From the NCBI RefSeq assembly GCF_048544455.1, contig NC_133538.1, positions 438,028,311 to 438,092,310 of the forward strand: 64,000 nucleotides of DNA, in the 5' to 3' direction. The stretch comes from Silene latifolia. Lineage: Eukaryota; Streptophyta; Magnoliopsida; Caryophyllales; Caryophyllaceae. The first letter of the stretch is position 1. Each line of letters begins with the position of its first letter. Below, piece after piece: positions 38,830 to 50,231 of the stretch. The position numbers were made by a program, and so were the translations under genes. The notes under the pieces are model-generated. The model did not search any database. It had not been told where the DNA came from and was given only the letters and a program-made list of their open reading frames with translations.

Positions 38830-39355
38830 TGGGACGGATGTGTGTTGTCGGCGGTGGTGTTGTCGGCAGGTGTGGTCGGGTTGGCAGGTGTGGCGGGTTG
38901 GCAGGGGTGGTGTGGTCGGGAATGTTGTCGGGGCAGCAGGAGGAAGGAGTGTGGGGAATGGTGGTCGTGGGTGGTGTCGGGGTGGTGGGCTCGGGATCTG
39001 TCGGCGCGACATGAGGCGGGAGCAAGGACGAAGGGAGTTATGAGTGATTAGGGAGGAGGATTAGTGGGCTGTCGGCGCGGCTATGGTGGTGGAAATGGCG
39101 GTTGGTGGGTGTCGGAGTGAGGGGGAGATGATGGTTTTTTTTTTTTGTTAAGATGGGTCTGATGATTGGGGTGTAGGTTTTTTTTGGTTTATTTATTGAG
39201 AGAGAATGAGAAATGAAAGTGAATGAGAAATGAGAAATGAGAAATGAGAAATGAAAGTGAATAAGGGAGTGGGTTGGGAGATTAGAATGGGAAAGAGTTA
39301 TACAGATTAGGAAGAGTTATACAAGGATTAGGGAGGGAGATTATGGAGGTTCATT
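38830..39355 (-). other. GC-rich and leader-like right arm of MULE B
   Basis: A G-rich stretch (ggtgtggtcgggttggcag type) about 250 bp long is followed by A/G-rich repeats (gaaatgagaaatgag). In minus sense this becomes pyrimidine-rich leader then C-rich coding-like sequence, matching the left arm arrangement. No domain is recognised. Confidence 0.45.
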
Positions 39356-39476
39356 TGTGACCCTTGAATGAGATGAAATCTCATCCCTCCATCCCCTTCA
39401 TCCAAAGGCCCTTATAAGGACTTAGGGACTCATATGATATGAGGGCCTTACTAGAACCCTTCTATATAACTATATT

Positions 39477-39761
39477 CTTCCCTATTTCCCAAAATGAATT
39501 ATTCTGATTTTCTTCCTTTTTCTATTTTCGGTAACTTTTACTCTTATTTTATTCATTCCTCTCTCCTATCATCAAGCCCCACCTACTCCTATTTTATTTC
39601 TTACTTTAATGTTTGTGGCCTACAATTCATTATTTAACTTCTAATTATTCATCTTTTTCTCCTATCACCAAACCCCACATATGTCTTTTATCAATATAAT
39701 ACTCACACCCTTAATCCTTGCGCCCACATTAAAGGGGAAGAAAATAGCGGATTGGAGGGAG
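39477..39761. mobile_element. Stowaway-like MITE
   Basis: The left end cttccctatttcccaaaatg matches the Stowaway-type start CTCCCTCCGTCCCAAAAT with a few changes. The right end attggagggag is its inverted counterpart, and TA flanks it at 39762-39763. At about 285 bp it fits a MITE of the Tc1/mariner group. It has no coding capacity. Confidence 0.55.
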
Positions 39762-40170
39762 TATTTTTTAATTTAATTGAGAATACCAGAATTATGGTTT
39801 TGATTAGGTTTATTATATACTAGTTGGAATGCCCGTGTGATGTACGAGACCCCTGTTAGGGTTATCTATAATAATATATACATAGGTTGACAAAAAAAAT
39901 AGTATAACTAAGTTGAACCATTAATGATTCAAAATATATTGTGGTTGGTGTTTTGTTAGTCAATACTAAATAATCAGTCGTGTAGTATGTAGCAAGCGTT
40001 TTTTCGATACAGGCGCACTAATTTTTAATTAATATAAAACGTTAGTATCGTAATCATGGTGAAGCTCATTAGAAATAAAGAAGATACGACCATTATAATA
40101 GTCATTATATTATATTGGTGAAAAGGTTATATCCCTTACTAACAGGATTTATCTTGTCTAATTCGGTAAA

Positions 40171-41318
40171 TTATTGAAAAACCTCTCTGTAAACAATATT
40201 TCTCGTGTGCCCCTTGTATATTTGTTCTCTATCGTCAATATAAAACTTTAACCCCTCGGGTGAAGTTGTTCTTGACGCCGCCACGTAAAGTTGTCCGTGA
40301 CTGAAAACCGATTTCGGCAAATAAACTCCGACATGGTTTAGTGACTGTCCCTGACTCTTGTTGATGGTCATGGCGCAACATGGTCTTAACGGATATTGTC
40401 TTCTCTTTAGCACGAAAGGGATCTTTATATCTGATGATGTCATCACTATTCTCGGAATCATTACCTTTTGGCCTACTTTTGAGCCTGTTATTATCTTTCC
40501 TTCGACAATGAATTTTTCAAGGCGACTGATAATAAGGCGGGTTCCATTACATAACCCTTTTACGAGACTAATGTTTCTTAGCAACATAACCGGCATGCCT
40601 ACTTTGAGCTTTAACTCATGATGTGGTAGGCCTTGCAAGACAAGGTTGTTTAAATACTCGGTCGGGTACGATGTGAAGTGATCCTCGCTCGCATTCGGTA
40701 GATGAAGAACAAATCTCGTCACAACTCCTGTATGTTACTTCATCCCTCGGAAGAAGTCCAGCCATGTAATTATTTATATAGTCTGCCGTCTCGTTTAAGG
40801 GTGTAAGTATGGCTCTTTCCCTGAGGTAGTCTTCGTCATGATGCTTGAAGGCAAAGTTCGGGTACATGTCACTAACCACTGTCTCGAGGCTTAGCTCTCC
40901 TAGGCTTCCTATAAATTGATCTGGTATCTTAATCCATGTCGCCTCTTCCTCGTTATCCTCTGCCTTTGCCTCGAGATGGCCTCTACCCATAGCTAATAGC
41001 CACTCGTTAAATAACCTATATCGTTGCTGTTTTTGCCCGTCTCCTTCCCCCTCTAATACTCGCATGCTTTTTTTTAGGGTGTAAATTTTGCACTCATTCC
41101 ATAGAAATGACCTACTGATTGAGGTTTGCACAATGTCCTTTCGTAATCCCTTATGGATTATTGGAAGGACCTGACGGAAATCGCCCCCAAGGAGGACAAC
41201 CTTCCCTCCAAAAATCTTCCACTCCGCTTCTGGGTTCTGAAATGCCATTATATCCCTAATAGTTCGGTCTAATGCTTCAAATGCGAATCTGTTGTCCATA
41301 GGAGCCTCGTCTCATATA
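40171..41318 (-). pseudogene. Helitron Pif1-like helicase, C-terminal part
   Basis: The Pif1-like helicase domain of Helitron RepHel unwinds DNA during rolling-circle transposition. In minus sense it runs from DEAPMDNRFAFEALDR (Walker B-type DEAP) through GGDFRQVLP, ILTPLNETADYIN, LKLKVGMPVMLLRN and TINKSQGQSLNHVG to AASRTTSPEGLKF, ending YREVFQ. A frameshift near 40680-40700 separates the two halves. The codon before DEAP that usually encodes Trp is TGA. The rest of the gene lies beyond the CACTA insertion at 61726-62130. Confidence 0.88.
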
Positions 41319-41725
41319 CACTACTACAATTTTGCTCAAAGAGAACGGTTAAACACCGTTCTTTAAGCCACTTTGAACCGTCCTGTGGCCAAGCGTTCTC
41401 TTTTATGTAAGAGAACGGTTGGTACGAAGTCAACCCGTTCTCTTTGTAATAACAACCAGAACGGTTGCATTACTTAACCGTTCTCTTTGTTATAACAACT
41501 AGAACGGTGGAATTACTTAACCGTGCTCATTGATTTATCAAGGAGAACGGTTTTTGGTTGAGAACCGTTGTCTTTGATAAATGTTAAATTTGGCGCCTAT
41601 TTTCAAAGAGAACAGGTTTAACATGTAACCGTTCTCGTTGTTTCTGATATTTGAATTTCGCGCCTTTATTTTATATTTTCAAATAGAATAGGTTTAACAT
41701 GTAACCGGTCTCTTTGATTCTGATA
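41319..41725. repeat. CACTA left TIR and sub-terminal agaacggtt repeats
   Basis: After the TIR come at least six copies of an imperfect palindromic unit: agaacggtt, a spacer of 8-16 bases, then aaccgttctctttg. In En/Spm such sub-terminal repeats bind the TNPA-type protein. Here the unit differs from En/Spm but the layout is the same. Confidence 0.85.
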
Positions 41726-42061
41726 TTTTTTTTTTAATATTTACGATTTTTTCGTATCCCTACACGATTGAATCGGATAGCGCATATAAATTATACCTGC
41801 AATTCATATACTCAAGCAAGTTTTACGCAACAAGAACTGGAATGAACATTCAAATTTAATTTGAATTCACAAGACAAATCCTTGTAAAATTATACCAACT
41901 CTTATCATGTCTTTAAGAGCCTAAAGGCTACAAATATCGAAAATAAGTACAAAACATAAATAAAAATCCTTAATTCCTCATCACTTAGTTGCCTAAAGTG
42001 CAAAAATAATTAAACGCCAAGAAGAAGCTACCAGCATGGTCTTCATCCAACATTACTTTAG

Positions 42062-42385
42062 GGTTTGAAATTGAGTGTGAATTCAGCCCAAATATTTCGC
42101 ACATCGTCAATTTGCTCAACCGTATATGATGGTGGGGCGGTTAACATGAACTACATACATAAGACACCAAAAATTTAAGTTAATACACTATATACGACAT
42201 GTAAAATAAAATAATTACTATGATGAAAATGAGAAATACAAAGAGATGAAAAATGATTGAAATGACAAGGAAAAGAACATACATTTGGGGTGATATTAAC
42301 ATATCTTGCTTTGATAAGGTCCAACATATATCGGCAAACATAATATCCGCATAATACGCTCCCAACCGGCTGCCGAGGACACTAA
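42062..42385 (-). pseudogene. ULP1 Cys-motif exons of CACTA second gene
   Basis: Two short exons on the minus strand. The first, about 42285-42385, reads CPRQPVGSVLCGYYVC and then YMLDLIKARYVNITP. This supplies the Gln and catalytic Cys of a ULP1/C48 fold. The second, about 42064-42157, reads TAPPSYTVEQIDDV and ends NFKP then stop. They complete the domain whose His motif (DHWMLGAISP) lies at 50478-50600. An LTR element (42564-49711) now separates the two parts. Confidence 0.7.
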
Positions 42386-42563
42386 AATAAAAACCCATAA
42401 TGAGATTTGCAAAATGAGTAATTACTGTAGATACCCTATTCATTATGCCCCACAATGGTACAATTATCATTCTAGTCATCTTATTAGCTTAGCCACAAAA
42501 GCATTTACCAACACAATTAGCATTCACAACATGATTTACATACCTTTGAAGCAATAGTATTAG

Positions 42564-43899
42564 TGTAATACTCCGTATTTATAAGTCTTTAGGTACTCTA
42601 TCGAGTAGCTCTTACTCTGTCGAGTATGGGCAAGTTGCGGAATAAAATAGTTTCTGACCTGTTGGGTACTCGATCGAGTAGCTGGGGCACTCGATCGAGT
42701 AGGGGGGTACTCGATCGAGTGCCTTGGGTACTCGATCGAGTGTCCGGTTTTACGGGGGAGTTTTCTCGGGTTTTGTTAATTACGCGATTAAGGTATTTAA
42801 ACATATTCGTCATTGTTTTAAATCACTTTTTACAAAACCTAAAACCTGTTTAAGAGAGAAAGCAACTAGTTCTTCTTCCTAATCGCGTTCTTGACAATTC
42901 CCGGAGTTCAGACGGTCGGTTCGTATCGTAGTTCGTGTCGTTGGATTCCTTGCGTCGAGGGTAAGCTTTTAATATAATTTCTATAATGTTTTGTTAAGAT
43001 TGATGAAACCCTAATTTAGGAATTGGGGGTTTTTATGAGTAGTATTTGAATGGTAGCATCTATGTGTTGTATGATAGGAGGAGAATTCGTAGAGGAGCCG
43101 TTTTGATACAAAATTTGTAGATACCGTCTGCGTGTTGTGCTTTCCAGGTAGGATTTCCTACTCAGTATTAGTCCCATAATGGGATATTGGTGATGTGCTG
43201 TAGTTAGTTGTTTGATATGATGATTGTGATTGTGATTGTGATTGTGTTTGTTGATGGTTCTCGAGATGCGTTCTCGGTGAAAGTGGGGTCACTTGCGGGA
43301 GTGATCTCACGCCCTAGTTCGCCCTTCGTGGAACCCGCCACGAAAGGGGATGTGCACATTAATGGACAGGGTTATCGCTCGTATGATGAGCGGGGCTTAG
43401 GTGGGAACGGAGCAGTGCGGTCCCCCACGGCGGTCCGTGGACATTCGAGTTGAGATGATGGGAATTGGTTGGTGGTGTGTGTGTGTGTGTGTGACAGTTC
43501 AGCTGTCTGTTTATCTTATTGTTGATGTATATTGAGTTGTGTGATTAGTACTGACCCCGTTTAAATGTTTTAAAAACTGTGGTGATCCATTCGGGGGTGG
43601 TGAGCAGTTGCTTAGCGGTATATCTTGGATACGCGTGGGATCTAGCCTGGGATGGAGTCATCACATATCAGAGTCTTAGTCTTCCGCTGTGTTTGTTAGG
43701 ACAGTTCCTTTCAGTTGGTTTATAGTTTGAGAACAGTTGTATTTTGCTTACAGTTGGTTTTGTAATGTAATCACTTAAACTTATTTAATAAAGTATGTTT
43801 CTTCATTGTCTTATGATTATCATGCCTCGGGTAACCGAGATGGTGGCATCCTTATACCCGAGTGGTCCTGGTAAGGCACTTGGAGTATGGGGTGTTACA
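42564..43899 (+). repeat. 5' LTR of chromovirus-like element
   Basis: A 1,336-bp LTR. Near its start is a cluster of the palindrome actcgatcgagt (about 42600-42745). A gtgatt micro-repeat and a (GT)n tract lie further in. Small open frames overlapping it also occur in the 3' LTR and are not genes. Confidence 0.9.
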
Positions 43900-46800
43900 A
43901 ATGGTATCTGAGAGACGATCCTGAAACCTGTAACCAATGAACTTAATGAACATAGGGAGTCAATTAAAATGAACCCGGGGTAAAGGTTGTAGGAGCTAAT
44001 GCAAAGACTTGGGAGACGTCCTAAAGTCGCGAACTCGCCCTACAATTTTGAACCGGTCACCATGGGATAAGTGTCGGGATCGTTATGTGCATATTGTGTG
44101 CTGTGTGTATCTATGTAGTAGTATGTTGCATGAATTGATGATGATGACGTGAATTATATGTTGGTGGATTGTAAAGCATGAAAGTATAATGATTGATACA
44201 TGTAATTTGGCATGTTATAGTTATGTAAGGGAAAAGTGTTTTGTCTATATATATATATAAAGCGATGTGTAAGTCTACATGTTGTTGTTGTCGTCTTGAG
44301 TAAAAGTACGTAAGGTTGGGAGTGTGAATTGAACATGTCTTTGAGTGAATATGTTGAACGAATATGGTGGATAAATATGTGGTATGATGGATGAATTAGT
44401 GGAAAAGATGAATCATCGTGGTAGTAACATGTGAATAGGGGACTTGATGTCATGTATTTGTGATTTTGTTTACGAAAAGTGATAGAATAAAAACATGTGG
44501 GTAAGTCATAATTGGCAAGTTAGATAAGTTATGTGCATGATGAATGTTGTTGTTTGGCTTTTGAAAATAGTAACATATGATTATGAATACTGGTTTTATG
44601 AGTTTTGGACTGGTTTTGCTTGCTTGGTTGTTGTTTAAGTTGTTTGGAAGTAAAATCAAGTAGTTGTGTTTTTCGATTATAAAGAGGTTGTCTTTAAACT
44701 GTTATAACTTGAGATTCATAAATGATTTTGATGTGATTCCAATTGGAGGTGATAGCTTGTCCTTTTACGATTCTAACGATAGGTCACACGCCCAAAACGA
44801 CCAAGAAATGAGTGAGTTATGACTGTTTTACGAAAATTGGACAGTGCTGAGAATTGGGGTACTCGATCGAGTAAGGGGGCACTCGATCGAGTACGTTAGT
44901 TACTCGATCGAGTAGCCCTGGTGATTTGTTTTACGTGCTTCTGATCTTGACCTACTCGATCGAGTAAGTCCCTTACTCGATCGAGTGGCCTGTACTCGAT
45001 CTAGTGACCCTTGTTTTGGGTCATATGCTTATCTTTTGACTTCGTTGCATACTATGTTTAATTCAAAGTTATTATTTTGCTTCTTTATGCATTGTTTTAC
45101 GTGTATGTTGGTCTTGACGCGTAAGTTACCCAATCTTGTAGTGTAGTGAGTGACACCTGTGGTGAGTATGAGTTCGGTGGGAGGACATGAGTTATACGTG
45201 GTTGTAATAGATAGTGGAAAAAGAAAAGGAAGATTGTTATGGCTTAATTGAGACATAGAGCATGTTTTCTGAGATGAAATGAGATGAGTGATATGAGTGT
45301 GTGTTGAGTAACGTAAAAGTAAGTGAATGTGGGCAATGGATGATGTGAGTCTAAGGAACGTGAGAACGAAAGGATTGAGAGTAAGGATATGGATAGTGAC
45401 AACTTGAGATGTGTAAAGAATTATGGAGGGAGGTAGTTAAGAGCCGTGTGGGTTAAGAATATACATAATGAAAGTTCGTTTTAAAGGGGTTGAGAAGAGT
45501 GGTATATAGTGAACTTTGTGGAGTCATGTCGCGGGGGGAGATTTGGCTTTTTAAGAGAGGAAACTACTGTGTGATTTCCTTGGGCAATTAATGGTACAAA
45601 AGGAATTCTGATTTCTAGAGAGGTACAAAGGAGATGCAATTGTTAGAACAGTGAACGTTGATTTTATGGATAAACTAGAGGCAAGGGTGATTAATGGCAT
45701 AATAAAATAATATTTATGGTAAGAAAGAGTGAGATGATATCGATATGAAATAATGGGATTTGAGTTTTGGAGCAATGAAAAGGTAATCGGAGCACTAAAG
45801 AGTTAGATAGAAGTAATAAGGAGCTGAGCTATTAATGGTATTTTTGAGTATAACGAGAAAAGAAGGATAAAAGTAAGTTGAGAAAAAGTTCACCGGAGTT
45901 ATGTGACATAAAGTAAGGAATCGTCGAGATGTATGATACTATCAAGGGTAAGTAAGTTAGTAGTTATACGAAGTTTCGGACAACATGATTAATCATGAGT
46001 TTCGAGGAATTAAGGGAGTACGAAGTTGGTGGAGTATTTGCACGATACGAGATTTTGGTGGAGAATTAGATGATGATACAATTAAGGATAGTATTGGGAA
46101 GAATGTTGAGGTAATTTTGTTAATGGATTGGATGTTCGTTATTTGGGATGTCAACCAAAGATAGGAAACAAATCGTGATGTTTAGAGATGAGTGTAAGAG
46201 GTTTGATGCCCGGACAGCGGTAGTGTTATGGTTTGTGACTAGTGGTTAAGGGTAATGGTATATTAGAAAGGTAACAATTCTAAAGAGGTTGATTTTGCGA
46301 GACCAGTTGATAAGTACGATTATGAAAGAGTATAAGATGTGGTTATATGAGGCGGTTGTTAGTAGTTGAGTATTAATGGTGTGGCTACATTTGGCAGAGG
46401 GTGATGGATATGCGAAAGGGAGAATATGTTATGAGGTGTATACGAGTTAAGCTCGGGCGACTGGTAACCTATGTTGAGTGGTAACTTACGTGATCAGGAT
46501 TGACTAGTTGGTTGTGATTACGGATCTATGATATGTGTAAATGTTTGTGTGAGGTTCTGACCTCACAAGAAGTGGTATGGTGTGATAATTATAAAGTTGT
46601 TTTATGAATGTTCTGTAATATATATATGTTGGACACGGTAATTTAATTGAATGATATACAAAACGGTAATAATTTGATTAATTGACATGGCTAGTTATAA
46701 TTTTATGTGTATTAATAACATATGTGTATTCCGTGAAATGGTAGAGATGATGCTCATGAGATGCTTATCTGTGTATCCATATAATATGTTGCGTGGTGAC

Positions 46801-48371
46801 TTAATAAAGTAGATTTGAGTAAGTTTTTCTTGTCGAGAAGTTATCTTTGAGTCGGTGTTTATGGGATTGTGTGTGTTGTGATGTCTATCGATGTGGTTGT
46901 GGTGCCTCAGGTGGTGATCCGGGCACGATATTTAGTGTTGTGATGCGGGTATTTTCGCACTACGGTGTGCCTGTTGGTGGCGGTGTTGTGATGCCGTCAC
47001 CGGTTGTGGTGGAGTCGGCGGGATGATTATGATACGAGTTTTCGAAAGTGCATACCATTATACATAGATTGTTGTTTTGTTTCTTTGTTGTTCTTTGTGA
47101 GTTTTGGTTGAACATATAGACAGTTGTCTTGCTTATTGAGGTTTTCTTTACCAGGTTAAGTTAAGAATGAGGTAGAGTATGATATGCAATAGAGTTGAAT
47201 ATGTTTTCGTTGTTGTCATGGTATAGTGATGTTCTATTGATGGGATACGGTTGTGAGAGGTTGTTACAGTAATTTTGATCTTGTTCTAGATAAGGCTTTA
47301 GTAGACATGGTAATGGAAAATGATTCGTGGAACATGTGTTGTAATGATCAAGGCGGGGAGTTCATAATCTTTTGTTGGGACAGTGAGTGTAGGGTGTTGG
47401 GGGAATTAGTGTCATATTAAGTTATGTATGAGTTTTGCGGTAATGAAGGAAAGAACTTGAGGGTCTGGAATGAGTGCACGTAACAAGTGTGGATCGTGAG
47501 TTATGCTTTTGATGACGGGAGTTTCATATAGTTTATATAGAGAGGTATGTCATGTTGCGGTAATGTGGAAAAGTTGAAGTTTTGGGTTAAGATAAAGATT
47601 TTGAGGTATAGGTTAGGTGGTGTGACGAGTGAATTGAAGTATGAGAATTGTTTAAGTAAGAGAGCCTTGGATACATGCATGGCGAGTGTTTAGAGTATAG
47701 GTGATTATCTATGACATGTGATGATGATGAGAATAATGAGAAGATATAACTAAGGATATAGTATTAGTAGGTTACGAGGACGTAACATTTATCTTAAGAG
47801 GAGTAGGATGCGATAAAAGAGATTTTGATGGTTGTTCATATGGTAGTATATTTGGAAGTAGAATGTGGGTGTAGCATAAGATATTGATTTGTATATGTTG
47901 TGGTTGATAGTGTTAAAAGGTCACGGACGTGCTTGTAGTAGTTTGATGTTAGGAATGCGAGAATACCTCGGTAGTGTTGACAGTTGGATGATGAGATTAT
48001 GAGCGTGAGTAAACTTCGAGGACGAAGTTCCTTTTAAGGGTGGTAGAATGTAACATTCCGTTTGATGTCTATGAGTGTCTTGATTTTGGATTTGATAGTG
48101 GATGATATTATGGAGCTAGCAGCGTTAGAGGACGGTAGTTGGTTATGTATGGAGTTAGTGTCGTGAGAGATATACATGTGGTGGATACGATATCGTGAGT
48201 CATGTTAGGGAAGTAAACATAGTTGGTGGAGTGGGTGTTAAAAGTTCATGTTTTCTGTTTGATCGAGTTCTTGAGTTCTTAGTTATGTTGTTGTGTCTTG
48301 GTCGAGTTAGTATGGTTGTTTTTATGTATGGGTTGAACTTCGGGACGAAGTTCTTTTTAAGGAGGGAAGAC
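43900..48371. other. Internal region of chromovirus-like element, no genes
   Basis: This 4.5-kb stretch has a primer-site-like start at 43902 (tggtatc) and a second cluster of actcgatcgagt palindromes at 44860-45005. The rest is G/A/T-rich sequence without a coding frame. Near 48007-48060 there is an extra copy of the chromovirus 3' tail (cttcgaggacgaagttcc, then a purine run and tgtaacattccg), about 330 bp before the real one. Confidence 0.75.
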
Positions 48372-49711
48372 TGTAATACTCCGTATTTATAAGTCTTTAG
48401 GTACTCTATCGAGTAGCCCTTACTCTGTCGAGTATGGGCAAGTTGCGGAATAAAATAGTTTCTGACCTGTTGGGTACTCGATCGAGTAGCTGGGGCACTC
48501 GATCGAGTAGGGGGGTACTCGATCGAGTGCCTTGGGTACTCGATCGAGTGTCCGGTTTTACGGGGGAGTTTTCTCGGGTTTTGTTAATTACGCGATTAAG
48601 GTATTTAAACATATTCGTCATTGTTTTAAATCACTTTTTACAAAACCTAAAACCTGTTTAAGAGAGAAAGCAACTAGTTCTTCTTCCTAATCGCGTTCTT
48701 GACAATTCCGGAGTTCGACGGTCGGTTCGTATCGTAGTTCGTGTCGTTGGATTCCTTGCGTCGAGGGTAAGCTTTTAATATAATTTCTATAATGTTTTGT
48801 TAAGATTGATGAAACCCTAATTTAGGAATTGGGGTTTTTATGAGTAGTATTTGAATGGTAGCATCTATGTGTTGTATGATAGGAGGAGAATTCGTAGAGG
48901 AGCCGTTTTGATACAAAGAGATACCGTCTGCGTGTTGTGCTTTCCAGGTAGGATTTCCTACTCGTTATTAGTCCCATAATGGGATATTGGTGATGTCTTT
49001 GTAGTTAGTTGTTTGATATGATGATTGTGATTGTGATTGTGATTGTGGTTGTGTTTGTTGATGGTTCTCGAGATGCGTTCTCGGTTGAGTGGGGTCACTT
49101 GCGGGAGTGATCTCACGCCCTAGTTTCGCCCTTCGTGGAACCCGCCACGAAAGGGGATGTGCACATTAATGGACGGGGTTATCGCTCGTATGATGAGCGG
49201 GGCTTAGGTGGGAACGGCACCTGCGGTCCCCCACTGGCGTAATGGGTCTAGTGGACAACAATCGATTGAGATGATGGGAATTGGTTGGTGGTGTGTGTGT
49301 GTGTGTGACATTCAATTGTCTGTTTATCTTATTGTTGATGTATATTGAGTTGTGTGATTAGTCTTGACCCGTTTAAATGTTTTAAAAACTCTGTGGTGAT
49401 CCATTCGGGGTGGTGAGCGATTCTTGCGGTATATCTTGGATACGCGTGGGATCTAGCTGGGGATGGAGTCATCACATATCAGAGTCTTAGTCTTCCGCTG
49501 TGTTTGTTAGGACAGTTCCTTTCAGTTGGTTTATAGTTTGAGAACAGTTGTATTTTGCTTACAGTTGGTTTTGTAATGTAATCACTTAAACTTATTTAAT
49601 AAAGTATGTTTCTTCATTGTCTTATGATTATCATGCCTCGGGTAACCGAGATGGTGGCATCCTTATACCTGAGTGGTCCTGGTAAGGCACTTGGAGTATG
49701 GGGGTGTTACA
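48372..49711 (+). repeat. 3' LTR of chromovirus-like element
   Basis: A 1,340-bp copy of the repeat at 42564-43899, including the actcgatcgagt cluster at about 48475-48550. The target duplication attag follows. Confidence 0.9.
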
Positions 49712-49896
49712 ATTAGTACTACATGTAAGCAATGATGTCCATAGTCAATACGAACAAAGGTATGCGTAGATAAATCTAACTAGCTACTGATGTTTATCAA
49801 AACGAAAAAGTGAAAAGCACAAGTATCTATTTTTGGTCTTCTCAGTAGGTATAAGCCAATTTTCAACACCCTTATATGTAACCATTACTTGCATAT

Positions 49897-50231
49897 TCAC
49901 AGGACCACAAGTTGGTATGCCCCGATCAATATGTATCACCAATCGAAGTTGGAAGAATGGATGACCGGAATGATCCTACAGACAAAGGTCTAATGTCAGG
50001 TCTGATGGGGTATGGAGCAGGACGATACAATCATCATGGTGCGTACCCTCCTCCATATGGGTACCCGCCTTCTCATCATCATCACAATCATTCACATCAG
50101 TCATATCCACCTTCAGAGTACCCACCACCAGGTGGTTATCCCCCTGGTTATCCCCTTGCAGCTTATCCTCCCCTGGACCGTACCCTCCTCATTCCGGTTA
50201 TTATCCTTCCTCCTCCCATCATTCAGGTACA
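49897..50231 (+). pseudogene. Captured fragment of glycine-rich protein A3-like gene
   Basis: The fragment reads DPTDKGLMSGLMGYGAG, then Tyr-Pro-Pro repeats (AYPPPYGYPP, EYPPPGGYPPGYP) with a His-rich insert. It matches the N-terminal layout of plant glycine-rich protein A3/XYPPX proteins. An acceptor-like cacag precedes it at 49902 and a CAG/GTACAA donor-like site follows near 50228, so the fragment looks like a genomic exon. The later Gly/Ala-rich part of such proteins is missing, and the frame is lost after about residue 85. It lies on the opposite strand to the CACTA genes, inside the intron between the ULP1 His and Cys exons. Confidence 0.6.

Larger units (their letters stand above)
42564..49711 (+). 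mobile_element. Chromovirus-like LTR retroelement without coding capacity
   Basis: A fossil LTR element with repeats at 42564-43899 and 48372-49711 (TGTAAT...TTACA ends). The 5-bp target duplication attag is perfect at 42559-42563 and 49712-49716. The primer site beside the 5' LTR is of the initiator-Met tRNA type. A purine-rich tract follows cttcgggacgaagttc just before the 3' LTR, a layout typical of plant Ty3/Gypsy chromoviruses. The internal 4.5 kb has no recognisable gag or pol and is broken throughout or derived from non-coding sequence. LTRs are roughly 96-97% alike by eye, so it is older than the Athila-like element. Confidence 0.85.

Noticed and set aside
42598-42853. Small overlapping open frames on both strands, repeated at 48406-48661
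   Set aside because: They lie inside the LTRs over the actcgatcgagt palindromes, so both strands read open; no sign of a protein.
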